Source of the DNA: Alteribacillus sp041949975
GTDB lineage: Bacteria > Bacillota > Bacilli > Bacillales > Marinococcaceae
Assembly (NCBI RefSeq): GCF_041949975.1
Contig: NZ_JBHFQG010000011.1
Span: 42,448-106,447 of the forward strand
DNA length: 64,000 nucleotides
Direction of reading: 5' to 3'
The notes under the pieces were generated by a model. It was given only the letters and a program-made list of their open reading frames with translations. It did not search any database and was not told where the DNA came from. Both the position numbers and the translations under genes were made by a program. The stretch's first letter is position 1, and each line of letters opens with the position of its first letter. This document shows, in pieces, positions 1 through 8,375 of the stretch.

Positions 1-23
1 CTATAAAGAAAAGGGTGATAACT

Positions 24-1637
24 ATGGCAATCGGAAAGATCTTTGTTGTCGGCTTCGGCCCTGGAGACGAAGCCCATATGACTCACCGGGCAAAAGAAGC
101 AATTATAGACTCAGATAGTGTCATTGGATACAAAACGTATATGGATTTGGTACGTCACTTGATACAAGGAAAAGAGCTGGTGCGCACGGGGATGACCGAA
201 GAAGTGAGCCGAGCCCAGGAAGCTGTTAAACAGGCAGAAAACGGTAAGAAAGTATCAGTCATTTCAAGTGGAGACGCTGGTTTGTATGGAATGGCCGGTC
301 TGGTATATGAAGTATTAATAGAAAAAGGCTGGAAAGAAGACGAGGGAATATCGGTAGAAATTATACCCGGAGTTTCAGCAATAAATTCATGTGCTTCCCT
401 TCTGGGTGCTCCTGTTATGCACGATGCATGTACGATCAGTCTTAGTGACCATTTAACCCCTTGGGAACTTATTATGAAAAGAGTAGAAGCTGCAGCAAAA
501 GCGGATTTTGTTATTTCTCTTTACAATCCAAAAAGCGGCAAACGAACAAGGCAAATAGAAGAAACGCAGCGTATCCTATTAGAACATCGTGATCCCAAAA
601 CTCCAGTAGGCCTGGTGAAAAGTGCCTTTCGGGAAAGACAGCATATTGTCATGACAGACCTTGAACATATGCTTGAATATGAAATTGGGATGTTAACTAC
701 CGTCATTATCGGCAATAATTCCACCTTTTATTATGATGGAAAAATGATTACCCCGCGCGGATATCAACGAAAATACACATTAGGGGAGGAAAAACAGGAG
801 TTAAAACCTGCTCAGCGTCTTAAGCGTGAAGCCGAACCTTGGGCTATGCATGGTGGAAAAGAGGATAAGACTTCATCATCGGAAAAACCTCAAAAAAAAA
901 TCGATGCAGCAGAGTTAGCGGAAGAAGCATTATCGGCGGTCTCTGGTAAATCACCTGAAAAGCCAGTAATAGATGCTGAAGTGTTTAAGCAAACGGCCAT
1001 TTTTGAATTTGCAGTTTCACCGGGAGTTTGGAACAAAAAAGTAAATGCCAAGCAGCTCGCATTTTTAGCTGATGTCATTGGAGAGAAGGGCGAAGTTTCC
1101 TATACCACCAGCCATTATTTACAGGTATCTCTAGAAACGGACGAGCCTCAAACGATTACGAAAAAGCTCGAACAAGAAGGATGGCTTATTTCCCCGGTCG
1201 GAGACGTCATTCATGTGAAGGCGTGTGACTTCTGTGATGGAGAGAAAAAAGACGGCATTCCCTATGCAGAAGAATTACAAGAAAAATTAGGCGGGTTAAA
1301 AGTTCCCAAGGTTATGAACATAGGGTTTAACGGATGTGGAATGGCTTGTTATGGTGCCGTAACTGATGATATCGGCATTATCTACCGCAAAGGAGCATTT
1401 GATTTGTTTTTAGGAGCAAAAACCACCGGCAGAAATGCCCATACAGGCCAGCCGGTTGCGGAAGGCCTTCCTCCTGAGCAGTTGGTACCGACAATGGTAA
1501 ACGTGGTGGAGGAATACAGGGAAAAAGGGATGCCAAATGAACGCTTTCACAAGTTTTTTAAACGTATTCAAAACATTCAAGGGTTCCAATATGTTGAAAG
1601 ACCAGAGCCCGTAAAGGTGAATAATCCATGCGAATAG
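24..1637 (+). CDS. cbiH60: Precorrin-3B/cobalt-factor III C17-methyltransferase with C-terminal Fe-S domain (CbiH60)
   Basis: Ring-contracting C17-methyltransferase of cobalamin synthesis. Residues 1-240 form a tetrapyrrole methylase domain (N-terminal VVGFGPGDEAHMT, then SSGDAGLYGMAG and IIPGVSAINS). After a charged linker (about 250-320), residues 325-537 resemble a nitrite/sulfite-reductase half-domain with Cys401/Cys404 (CDFC) and Cys438/Cys442 (CGMAC), arranged as a probable [4Fe-4S] ligand set. At about 60 kDa it is twice the length of plain CbiH and matches the CbiH60 form known from Bacillus megaterium, where the extension is a redox-active Fe-S domain (family knowledge). I chose ATG 24 because AAAGGGTG lies about 8 bases upstream; an in-frame GTG at 15 overlaps that site. 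It is the first gene in the window; the operon promoter and any cobalamin riboswitch would lie upstream, outside the window. Confidence 0.95.
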   Translation: MAIGKIFVVGFGPGDEAHMTHRAKEAIIDSDSVIGYKTYMDLVRHLIQGKELVRTGMTEEVSRAQEAVKQAENGKKVSVISSGDAGLYGMAGLVYEVLIEKGWKEDEGISVEIIPGVSAINSCASLLGAPVMHDACTISLSDHLTPWELIMKRVEAAAKADFVISLYNPKSGKRTRQIEETQRILLEHRDPKTPVGLVKSAFRERQHIVMTDLEHMLEYEIGMLTTVIIGNNSTFYYDGKMITPRGYQRKYTLGEEKQELKPAQRLKREAEPWAMHGGKEDKTSSSEKPQKKIDAAELAEEALSAVSGKSPEKPVIDAEVFKQTAIFEFAVSPGVWNKKVNAKQLAFLADVIGEKGEVSYTTSHYLQVSLETDEPQTITKKLEQEGWLISPVGDVIHVKACDFCDGEKKDGIPYAEELQEKLGGLKVPKVMNIGFNGCGMACYGAVTDDIGIIYRKGAFDLFLGAKTTGRNAHTGQPVAEGLPPEQLVPTMVNVVEEYREKGMPNERFHKFFKRIQNIQGFQYVERPEPVKVNNPCE

Positions 1638-1650
1638 AGGGAGGAAGCTA

Positions 1651-2559
1651 ATGAACGCTGTACTTTTTATTGGTCACGGTAGCCGTAAGCACGAAGGAAA
1701 CGAAAATATATTATCGTTTGTTGAAAAAATAAAAGAAAACATGAATGTTCCTTTCATCGAAACAGGCTTTCTGGAATTTGCGGCACCTACTATATCAGAC
1801 GGAATTGATGCTTGTGTAAAAAGGGGAGCTGATAATGTTGCCTTAGTTCCTATTATGTTTTTCCCAGCAGGGCATTCAAAGATTCATATTCCTCATGCAA
1901 TCGATGAAGCGAAAGAAAAGTATCCAGCCGTTCGTTTTACATACGGACGACCTATTGGAGTTCATCCGGAAATGGTTAATATTTTGCAAGAGAAGTTAGC
2001 AGAAGAAGCCGGTCTAACAGAGGAAGGAGATGAGGATACTGCAGTACTGCTCGTTGGAAGAGGCAGCAGTGATGCAGATGCCAATAGTGAATTGTTCAAA
2101 CTTTCCCGGCTCCTCTCTGAGAGATTACAGCATCAGTTAGTGGACATCTCATATATTGGCGTCACCAAACCAACAGTAGAAGAGGGAGTAAACCGGCTTT
2201 TTCGGCTTGGAGTAAAGAAAATAATAATGGTTCCATATTTTTTCTTCAGCGGTATTTTAGTAGATCGAATGGATGAAAAACTATCTAACTTTGAAACCGA
2301 ATATCCTGATTTAGATTTTTCTATAACCAAACCAATTGGTTTTCATACTCGATTAAAAATAATCTTAAAGGAAAGAGCCGAAGAAGCTCTTCAAGGAAAA
2401 GCCCAGTTAAATTGTGATATGTGCCAATACCGGTTGTTTGCTGTAGAACATATGGGAATAGATCATCATCATGACCACGATCATGCTCATCACCATCATG
2501 GATCACAAGATGAAAACAGTGGAGAAGCAATGCATGCTCTGAAAGGAGAGCAGTCATGA
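1651..2559 (+). CDS. cbiX: Sirohydrochlorin cobaltochelatase CbiX (long form)
   Basis: Inserts Co2+ into sirohydrochlorin, the committing step of the early-cobalt B12 route. Two CbiX/CbiK-like repeats are visible. The first begins with FIGHGSRKHEGN, whose His9 is the likely metal-binding general base; the second begins near residue 130 (VLLVGRGSSDADAN). The C-terminal tail carries Cys255-x-x-Cys258 (CDMC) and then a dense His/Asp run (about residues 271-284). Long Bacillus CbiX proteins have such a His-rich stretch and a Cys motif linked to an Fe-S centre and metal handling. The strong RBS GGGAGGAAG precedes ATG 1651. Its stop overlaps the cbiJ start (ATGA). Confidence 0.96.
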   Translation: MNAVLFIGHGSRKHEGNENILSFVEKIKENMNVPFIETGFLEFAAPTISDGIDACVKRGADNVALVPIMFFPAGHSKIHIPHAIDEAKEKYPAVRFTYGRPIGVHPEMVNILQEKLAEEAGLTEEGDEDTAVLLVGRGSSDADANSELFKLSRLLSERLQHQLVDISYIGVTKPTVEEGVNRLFRLGVKKIIMVPYFFFSGILVDRMDEKLSNFETEYPDLDFSITKPIGFHTRLKIILKERAEEALQGKAQLNCDMCQYRLFAVEHMGIDHHHDHDHAHHHHGSQDENSGEAMHALKGEQS

Positions 2560-3350
2560 TTTTTATGCTTGCAGGTACAAGTGATGCAAAAGAACTGGCT
2601 GAGAAGATAAAACAGGACGGCCATTCCCTGTTAGCATCGGTAGTCACTGAAGAAGCAGCGGTAAAGCTGGAGAGCAGCGGTATTTCAGCAAGGGTCGGCC
2701 GATTAACAGCAGAGCAAATGGCTGCTGTTTTACAAGAAAACATGGCAAACGTGGTCGTTGATGCTTCCCATCCGTTTGCAGAAGAAGCTTCCCGTCACGC
2801 GATTCAAGCTGCCAAAGAAGCAGGCATCCCATATATTCGTTACGAGAGAAGCTCCATCAATACTTACGATGAAAAAGTACAAAAAGTTGATTCTTATGAA
2901 GAAGCTGCAATGAAAGCTAGAGAAAAAGGTGGGACTATTTTCCTGACGACGGGAAGCAAAACGCTACCTGTTTTTGCGAACAAACTTGTAAATGATGAAC
3001 GGGTAAGAATGATCTGCAGAATGCTGCCGCGTGCTGAAAACATGGAAAAATGTAAAAACCTCGGGATCGCTCAGCAGGATATTGTGGCTATGCAAGGTCC
3101 CTTTTCTAAAGAACTAAATCAAGCTCTGTATAAGCAGTTTGGTGTGGATACAGTCGTTACCAAAGAAAGCGGGAAACAGGGTTCTTTCGATGAAAAAGTA
3201 ACAGCAGCATTAGAGCTCGGTTTAGAAGTGATTTTAATTAAACGGCCTGATGTGGCTTATGAAAAAGTAACAGACCATTCCCAGGAAGTACTTCATTATC
3301 TACAAGATTTACTAATAAAGACCTGCGGTGATACGTCAATAAAAGATTAA
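2556..3350 (+). CDS. cbiJ: Precorrin-6A/cobalt-precorrin-6A reductase CbiJ
   Basis: NAD(P)H-dependent reductase of the corrin macrocycle (CbiJ/CobK family), 264 aa, the usual length. The N-terminus has the dinucleotide-fold start MIFMLAGTSDAKELAEK. Central motifs typical of the family are VVDASHPFAEEASRHA and ITGS-like FLTTGSKTL; a late VVTKESGKQGSFDEKV segment matches the conserved TKESG motif. It overlaps cbiX by 4 bp, so the two are probably translationally coupled. The gene is intact, but the region directly downstream is occupied by an IS110 remnant that separates it from cbiC by 527 bp, the only large gap in the operon. Confidence 0.94.
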   Translation: MIFMLAGTSDAKELAEKIKQDGHSLLASVVTEEAAVKLESSGISARVGRLTAEQMAAVLQENMANVVVDASHPFAEEASRHAIQAAKEAGIPYIRYERSSINTYDEKVQKVDSYEEAAMKAREKGGTIFLTTGSKTLPVFANKLVNDERVRMICRMLPRAENMEKCKNLGIAQQDIVAMQGPFSKELNQALYKQFGVDTVVTKESGKQGSFDEKVTAALELGLEVILIKRPDVAYEKVTDHSQEVLHYLQDLLIKTCGDTSIKD

Positions 3351-3379
3351 TGAGAAATGAAGATGTCAAAGGTCATTTT

Positions 3380-3820
3380 TGCGAAAAAAGAGCGCAAGAA
3401 ACTAGACCAGTATTAATTTGTAAATTACTGGAAGGCACGAGAGGTTATGCTATGACGGCTTCACGTCATATATTCACGCCCCTCTCTAGCGAAAATAGTT
3501 GGTGATTGCGTAGTAGCGCATCCACCAGACGCACTAGTTTTCTTGCAGTTAGAACGAGAGCTCATTTGTGTTGATGTTTTGGTACTTCTCCGAATTTTTT
3601 CACGTAATATGCCTGGTATTCCGGTACTTTCCTACGTACAGAGTTGGCGGCTTCAACTAAATAATACCGTAAGTACTGGTTACCTTGACGCGTCAGAGAA
3701 GTATCCTCTGCCGTAAACTGGCCGGATTCCGAGGAGGCTGAAGCGTTGCCCGCGGAAAGCGAAGTGTATTTCAACTGTGGCTGTATTCAACAACAAAGTA
3801 TGTGAAAACAGCCTTAAGGA
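3380..3820 (-). mobile_element. IS110-family insertion sequence remnant inside the cob operon
   Basis: This roughly 450-bp insert between cbiJ and cbiC carries only the 3' end of an IS110/IS1111-type transposase on the minus strand, plus GC-richer non-coding end sequence (3395-3560). All other neighbouring cbi genes overlap or nearly abut, so this stretch is foreign to the operon. Exact ends were not resolved; no clear terminal repeats or target duplication are visible, as expected for IS110 elements, which often lack them. Confidence 0.75.
3562..3783 (-). pseudogene. IS110-family transposase, C-terminal fragment
   Basis: Only the last 70 or so residues of a transposase remain. The core LTRQGNQYLRYYLVEAANS followed by VRRKVPEYQAYYVKKFGEV is typical of the C-terminal Transposase_20 domain of IS110/IS1111 enzymes, including the 'kRGN..LR..L..AA' pattern. 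The N-terminal DEDD catalytic domain is absent and there is no plausible start codon with an RBS; the TTG at 3774 is only an accidental start. It is non-functional and antisense to the cob operon. Confidence 0.85.
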
Positions 3821-3827
3821 AAAAGAA

Positions 3828-3853
3828 AATAAGCTCTTCAAAGAGGGCTTATT
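3828..3853 (+). other. Stem-loop just upstream of cbiC
   Basis: AATAAGC and GCTTATT form the base of a hairpin, with TCTT/AAGA pairing inside. It lies at the right edge of the IS110 remnant, 25-50 bases before the cbiC start. It has no U-tract, so it is more likely a processing or mRNA-stability structure, or part of the IS end, than a terminator. Confidence 0.35.
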
Positions 3854-3877
3854 ATAATATGCGAGGAGGAACAGTAG

Positions 3878-4552
3878 ATGGATTTTTCTACAGAATTTAA
3901 ACCTTTAACGGTGCAGCCGACAGAAATTGAAGGAAAAAGCTTTGAAATCATTACAGAGGAAATTGGAGAGCATTCTTTTACTGCCGAGCAGTATCCCGTC
4001 GTGCAGAGAATTATTCATGCTTCGGCTGATTTTGAATTAGGCAGAAGCGTACAGTTCCACCCTGATGCCGTACGAGCAGGCGTTGCCGCGATTCGTGCGG
4101 GGAAAGGCATTGTAGCAGATGTTCAGATGATTCAAGCAGGGATCAGTAAACCGAAGTTGAAAAAGTTCGGGGGAGATGTAAACGTATATATATCGGACCC
4201 GGATGTAATAGAAGAAGCGAAGCGTTTAAATACGACCAGAGCAATTGTCTCCACTAGAAAAGCAATCAAGCAAGCGGACGGCGCCGTGTTTGCCATTGGA
4301 AATGCCCCAACTGCTCTCTTAGAGCTGATTCGTCTTGTGAAAAACGGAGAAGCAAAGCCGGGGCTTGTCATTGGAATGCCGGTTGGTTTTGTATCAGCGC
4401 AAGAGTCAAAAGAAGAGCTTGCTAAATTGGATATTCCCCATATTACAAATTTGGGGAGAAAGGGCGGCAGTCCAGTAACCGTCGCTGCTGTTAATGCTCT
4501 TATCCGTATCGCTGAAGAACAGGTGGCTCATGAAGAAAAAATCAGCACCTAA
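3878..4552 (+). CDS. cbiC: Precorrin-8X/cobalt-precorrin-8 methylmutase CbiC
   Basis: Moves the C11 methyl group to C12 to give (cobalt-)hydrogenobyrinate (CbiC/CobH family). Characteristic segments are VQRIIHASADFELGRSVQF (the conserved IH(A/T)S.D motif with the catalytic His), GKGIVADVQMIQAGI, TTRAIVST and FAIGNAPTALLELI; the end GRKGGSPVTVAAVNAL is also canonical. At 224 aa it is of family length. A strong RBS, AGGAGGA, lies 9 bases before ATG 3878. It is the first gene after the IS110 remnant, and its 3' end overlaps the cbiD start. Confidence 0.96.
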   Translation: MDFSTEFKPLTVQPTEIEGKSFEIITEEIGEHSFTAEQYPVVQRIIHASADFELGRSVQFHPDAVRAGVAAIRAGKGIVADVQMIQAGISKPKLKKFGGDVNVYISDPDVIEEAKRLNTTRAIVSTRKAIKQADGAVFAIGNAPTALLELIRLVKNGEAKPGLVIGMPVGFVSAQESKEELAKLDIPHITNLGRKGGSPVTVAAVNALIRIAEEQVAHEEKIST

Positions 4553-5660
4553 AAAAGATCCGAAAGACTTACGTCACGGGTATACGACAGGAGCCAATGC
4601 TACAGCTGCAGCTAAAGCTGCAATGCTTAGCCTGGCTTCTCAAGCAAAAATCATGCAAGTAGAAATTACGCTTCCGATTGGAGAGCGTGTGGCCTTTCAT
4701 ATGAAGGATATCGAATACGATACGGAATCAGCGAAAGCAAGCATTATTAAAGATGCCGGCGACGACCCTGATGCTACCCATCTGGCTGAAATTACAGCAG
4801 AAGTAAAGTGGAGTGATGAGTTAGTCATTGATGGCGGAAAAGGAGTAGGGCGGGTGACAAAAACCGGCCTGCCTGTCCCCGTGGGAGAAGCCGCGATAAA
4901 CCCAGTGCCAAGAAAAATGATGACAGAAATGGCTAAAGAAGTACTGGGAGAGACCAAACACACAGGAGCAGAGATCATTATTTCCGTGCCTGAAGGCGAA
5001 ACCATTGCTGAACAAACAATGAATGGAAGACTTGGCATTATAGGAGGTATCTCCATTCTTGGCACGCGCGGAACAGTCGTCCCTTTTTCTACTGCTGCTT
5101 TTAAAGCAAGCATTGCTCAAGCTGTGAGCGTAGCTTCTGAGAGCAATTGCGACCATATTGTTCTTTCCACCGGCGGCCGCAGTGAAAAATATGCGATTAC
5201 GTTATTTCCTCAATTCAAAGAGGAAGCGTTTGTCGAAATGGGAGACTTTGTTGGTTTCAGCTTAAAACAGTGCAAAGCAAAAAAGCGAAAACGGGCAACC
5301 CTAGTCGGAATGATGGGGAAATTTTCAAAAGTGGCCCAGGGAATAATGATGGTGCATTCCAAAAGCGCCCCGGTCGACTTTGGTTTTCTAAAAGAGCTTG
5401 CGGCAGAAGCAGGGGCCGATGAGAATTTACAACAAGAGGTGGAAAATGCCAATACAGCAACAGAAGCTGGCAATGTTATGAAAGAAGCAGGATATGACGA
5501 CTTTTTTTACCTTTTGTGCGAACGTGCAGCCAAGTCGGGTTATGAGCATGTAAACGGAGGCATAGAAGTTGAGGTTATTTTAATGACCATGAAAAATGAT
5601 TTGCTGGCTCGAGTTGTATATGAAGGACCGGATGAAGAGAAAGAAGGGAAAGAGGCATGA
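4530..5660 (+). CDS. cbiD: Cobalt-precorrin-5B C1-methyltransferase CbiD
   Basis: C1-methylation enzyme of the early-cobalt pathway. The N-terminus has the CbiD hallmark LRHGYTTGANATAAAKAA, followed by GDDPDATHLAEI, GGKGVGRVTKTGLPVPVGE and AINPVPRKM. Length is 376 aa. An upstream in-frame start at 4494 exists, but ATG 4530 is preferred because AGGTGG lies 6 bases before it and homologous proteins start shortly before the RHGYTTG motif. It lies within the cbiC 3' end (overlap 23 bp), consistent with coupling. Confidence 0.95.
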   Translation: MKKKSAPKKDPKDLRHGYTTGANATAAAKAAMLSLASQAKIMQVEITLPIGERVAFHMKDIEYDTESAKASIIKDAGDDPDATHLAEITAEVKWSDELVIDGGKGVGRVTKTGLPVPVGEAAINPVPRKMMTEMAKEVLGETKHTGAEIIISVPEGETIAEQTMNGRLGIIGGISILGTRGTVVPFSTAAFKASIAQAVSVASESNCDHIVLSTGGRSEKYAITLFPQFKEEAFVEMGDFVGFSLKQCKAKKRKRATLVGMMGKFSKVAQGIMMVHSKSAPVDFGFLKELAAEAGADENLQQEVENANTATEAGNVMKEAGYDDFFYLLCERAAKSGYEHVNGGIEVEVILMTMKNDLLARVVYEGPDEEKEGKEA

Positions 5661-6865
5661 CAATAAAGGTGATTGGTGTAGGAGAAGAAGGGAAGGAAGG
5701 TCTTGTGCCGCTCTATCATGATTGGATTCATAGTTGTGAGCGTTTAGCAGGCGGTCACCGCCAGCTTTCTTTTTTTCCAGATTTTAACGGAGAAAAAGTA
5801 GTACTAGAAGGTGGGTTAAAAAAGAAAATTGAAAGCTGGGAAAACGATAGAAAAGACACTGTTGTTCTTGCTTCCGGCGACCCTCTTTTTTATGGTATAG
5901 GCTCTTATTTATCCAAAAAGCTTTCGGATGTAACAATATATCCTGCCTTAAGCTCTCTTCAGCTTGCATTTGCAAGGATACGAGAAAGCTGGCAGGATGC
6001 AGAATTTCTTAGTGTTCACGGCCGAGCACTAAAAGGAATGGCCCAAAAATTAGCGGGTAAGAAAAAAGTTTGCTTGTTAACAGATAATGAAAATAATCCA
6101 GCAGCGATTGCCCGATACCTGCTGACATTTGAAATGAGCGAATACAAGATGTGTATTGCCGAACATCTTGGTGGAGAAAAAGAAAAAGTGCAGTGGTTTT
6201 CCCTCGAAGAAGCAGCACATTACAACGCAGAACCTCTAAATGTGGTGATTTTAAAAGCAGAGAAGCCAAAGCCAAAGCCTTCTTTTGGTTTTTCAGATGA
6301 TCTATTCAAACAGCGAAAGCCTAATAAAGGGTTGATCACCAAAAAAGAAGTCAGGGTATTAAGCCTTGCCGCTTTAAATTTAAAAAACGACAGCACGGTG
6401 TGGGATATAGGAACATGCACAGGGTCTGTTGCAATTGAAGCAGCACATATAAGTACAAATGGGAAAATTTACGCGATTGAAAAAAATGAAGCAGACATCG
6501 AGTATGCGAAAGAAAATGCTGCCGCCTTCCGTGCAGATATTCATTTTTATCATGGAAAAGCTCCTGAGTACCTGGAGTCTTGGCCTGCTCCTGATGCAGT
6601 ATTTTTAGGAGGAACAGGCGGCAGCATGAACGAGCTGCTGACCTTATGTGCAGAAAAGCTGCAGCCGGACGGGAGAATAGTGCTGAACGCAGCTACGATT
6701 GAAACGTTATATGAAGCACAGGATATTTTTAAAAGGCTTGGTTTTGAGGTGGAAATATCAATGGCTCACCTGGCACGCAGTAAACCTATTTTACATATGA
6801 CAAGATTTGAAGGAATGAATCCGGTTTATATCATTACAGCTAAACAAAAGGAGATGAAAAAATGA
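5657..6865 (+). CDS. cbiET: Precorrin-6Y C5,15-methyltransferase (decarboxylating), CbiE-CbiT fusion
   Basis: Bifunctional enzyme that methylates C5 and C15 and decarboxylates the C12 acetate. Residues 1-200 are the tetrapyrrole-methylase CbiE part (ITVIGVGEEG-like start, VLASGDPLFYGIG). Residues 210-402 are the CbiT part, with the SAM-binding signature VWDIGTCTGSVAIEAA and the later FLGGTGGSMNELL. The fusion corresponds to CobL/CbiET and is the arrangement known in Bacillus megaterium. It overlaps cbiD by 4 bp (ATGA) and cbiL by 4 bp. Confidence 0.95.
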   Translation: MTIKVIGVGEEGKEGLVPLYHDWIHSCERLAGGHRQLSFFPDFNGEKVVLEGGLKKKIESWENDRKDTVVLASGDPLFYGIGSYLSKKLSDVTIYPALSSLQLAFARIRESWQDAEFLSVHGRALKGMAQKLAGKKKVCLLTDNENNPAAIARYLLTFEMSEYKMCIAEHLGGEKEKVQWFSLEEAAHYNAEPLNVVILKAEKPKPKPSFGFSDDLFKQRKPNKGLITKKEVRVLSLAALNLKNDSTVWDIGTCTGSVAIEAAHISTNGKIYAIEKNEADIEYAKENAAAFRADIHFYHGKAPEYLESWPAPDAVFLGGTGGSMNELLTLCAEKLQPDGRIVLNAATIETLYEAQDIFKRLGFEVEISMAHLARSKPILHMTRFEGMNPVYIITAKQKEMKK

Positions 6866-7590
6866 GCCAATACGGAAAAATTATAGGCACCGGAGTTGGC
6901 CCTGGAGATCCGGAACTGCTGACGATCAAAGCATACCGCGCCTTAAAAGAAGCAGATGTGGTAGCGTATCCGCGCAAACGAAAAGGTGCGAAAAGCTATG
7001 CATACCAAATTATTGAACCTTACGAACATATTATTAAAGAAAAAATCGGCCTCGTCTTTCCAATGACAAAAGATAAAGAAATATTAGAAAGAGAATGGAA
7101 CCATATTGCTGCAACGTTGTTTGAACATGTAAAGATAGGAAAAGATGTGGCATTTATCACAGAGGGAGACCCGATGCTGTACAGTACGTTTATTCATTTA
7201 TGGAAAACGGTGAAAACAAACTATCCTGAAGTTGAAATCACTTCTATTCCCGGTATTTCATCGATTACCGCAATTTCTTCCAATCTTATGGTGCCGCTGG
7301 CTGATGGAGATGAATGGACAGCTGTTGTCCCGGCAACGGAAGACCGCGAGAAAATGAAGCAAGCTCTCCTTCAGCACGATGGCATCGTATTTATTAAAGT
7401 GGCTAAGGTTCTACCAATGATGATCAGTTTACTAGAAGAACTAGGACTGAGTGACTCAGCTGCTGTCGCTACCAAAGTTACTTCAAAAGAAGAATGGATT
7501 TGGAAAAATGTAGAGGAACTAAAAACAGCAGAACTCGAATATTTAACGCTTATGATGGTTCGAAAAGAAAAGAAAGAGGTGCTGACATGA
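6862..7590 (+). CDS. cbiL: Precorrin-2/cobalt-factor II C20-methyltransferase CbiL
   Basis: SAM-dependent C20-methylation, the first methylation after cobalt insertion. A single tetrapyrrole-methylase domain, 242 aa, starts with KIIGTGVGPGDPELLTIKA. The CbiL/CobI-specific YPRKRKGAKSYAYQI follows. The methylase motif FITEGDPMLYSTF and the SIPGISSITAISS loop are intact. RBS GGAGATG lies directly upstream of ATG 6862, inside the end of cbiET. It overlaps the next gene by 4 bp. Confidence 0.94.
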   Translation: MSQYGKIIGTGVGPGDPELLTIKAYRALKEADVVAYPRKRKGAKSYAYQIIEPYEHIIKEKIGLVFPMTKDKEILEREWNHIAATLFEHVKIGKDVAFITEGDPMLYSTFIHLWKTVKTNYPEVEITSIPGISSITAISSNLMVPLADGDEWTAVVPATEDREKMKQALLQHDGIVFIKVAKVLPMMISLLEELGLSDSAAVATKVTSKEEWIWKNVEELKTAELEYLTLMMVRKEKKEVLT

Positions 7591-8375
7591 GCCCATTGGT
7601 TTATATCATCGGAGCAGGGCCCGGAGATCCCGAGCTTGTTACCTTGAAAGGGAAACGTCTCATTGAAGAAGCAGATCTTATTCTCTACACCGACTCTCTC
7701 GTTAACCCCAAATTATTCCAGAACATAAAACAGGAAGCAGTTGTACAAAAAAGTGCAGGAATGGCTTTAGAAGAAATCGTGCAGGTGATGGTAGAGGCTG
7801 CAAAGAGCGGGAAAAAAGTTGCAAGGGTTCATACAGGAGATCCAACTGTTTACGGAGCTATATTAGAACAAATGAAAAAGCTTGCTGAAGAAGGAGTAGA
7901 AGTTGAAATCGTTCCAGGGGTGAGCTCAGCTTTTGCCGCTGCAGCAAGTGCTGGTTTGGAGCTGACCGTACCGGAATTAACACAAACCGTTATCTTAACA
8001 AGAGCGGAAGGACGTACGCCAATGCCGGATAAAGAGAAGCTTGTCGACCTTGCCGCCCACCAATGCAGCATTGCTTTATTTTTAAGTGCCACCTTGATAA
8101 AAAAAGTAGTTCGTGAGTTTCTAGAGGCCGGATGGACACCAGAAGATGCTGCCGTTGTTGTGTACAAAGCAAGCTGGCCTGATGAAAAAGTCGTACGCAC
8201 CACGCTTGGAAATCTTCACGAAGATATGCGTGCAAACGGAATTACAAAACAAGCAATGGTAATTATTAGTAAGGCTGCAGATAAAAATCTTATTCAACAC
8301 GGCTCCTATGAATCAAAATTATATGATAAAACATTTACCCATGGATACCGAAAGGGTGTAAGCGCCCATGAATAA
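7587..8375 (+). CDS. cbiF: Precorrin-4/cobalt-precorrin-4 C11-methyltransferase CbiF
   Basis: Methylates C11 of the contracted ring. It is a 262-aa tetrapyrrole methylase with the N-terminal VYIIGAGPGDPELVTLKGK, YTDSLVNPKLF (a CbiF/CobM feature), ARVHTGDPTVYGAI and IVPGVSSAFAAAA. An open frame extends upstream to 7494, but ATG 7587 overlaps the cbiL stop in the coupled ATGA arrangement and has AAAGAGGTG upstream, so it is the start. The end overlaps the cbiG start by 8 bp. Confidence 0.95.
   Translation: MSPLVYIIGAGPGDPELVTLKGKRLIEEADLILYTDSLVNPKLFQNIKQEAVVQKSAGMALEEIVQVMVEAAKSGKKVARVHTGDPTVYGAILEQMKKLAEEGVEVEIVPGVSSAFAAAASAGLELTVPELTQTVILTRAEGRTPMPDKEKLVDLAAHQCSIALFLSATLIKKVVREFLEAGWTPEDAAVVVYKASWPDEKVVRTTLGNLHEDMRANGITKQAMVIISKAADKNLIQHGSYESKLYDKTFTHGYRKGVSAHE

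Noticed and set aside
2321..2743. A 140-codon minus-strand frame opposite cbiX/cbiJ with a His/Asp-rich look.
   Set aside because: It is the complementary shadow of the His-rich CbiX tail and of cbiJ; no RBS and no homology.
3828..3853. Hairpin before cbiC as a transcription attenuator or terminator.
   Set aside because: No U-tract follows, and it sits at the IS110 edge; a regulatory role is not supported.
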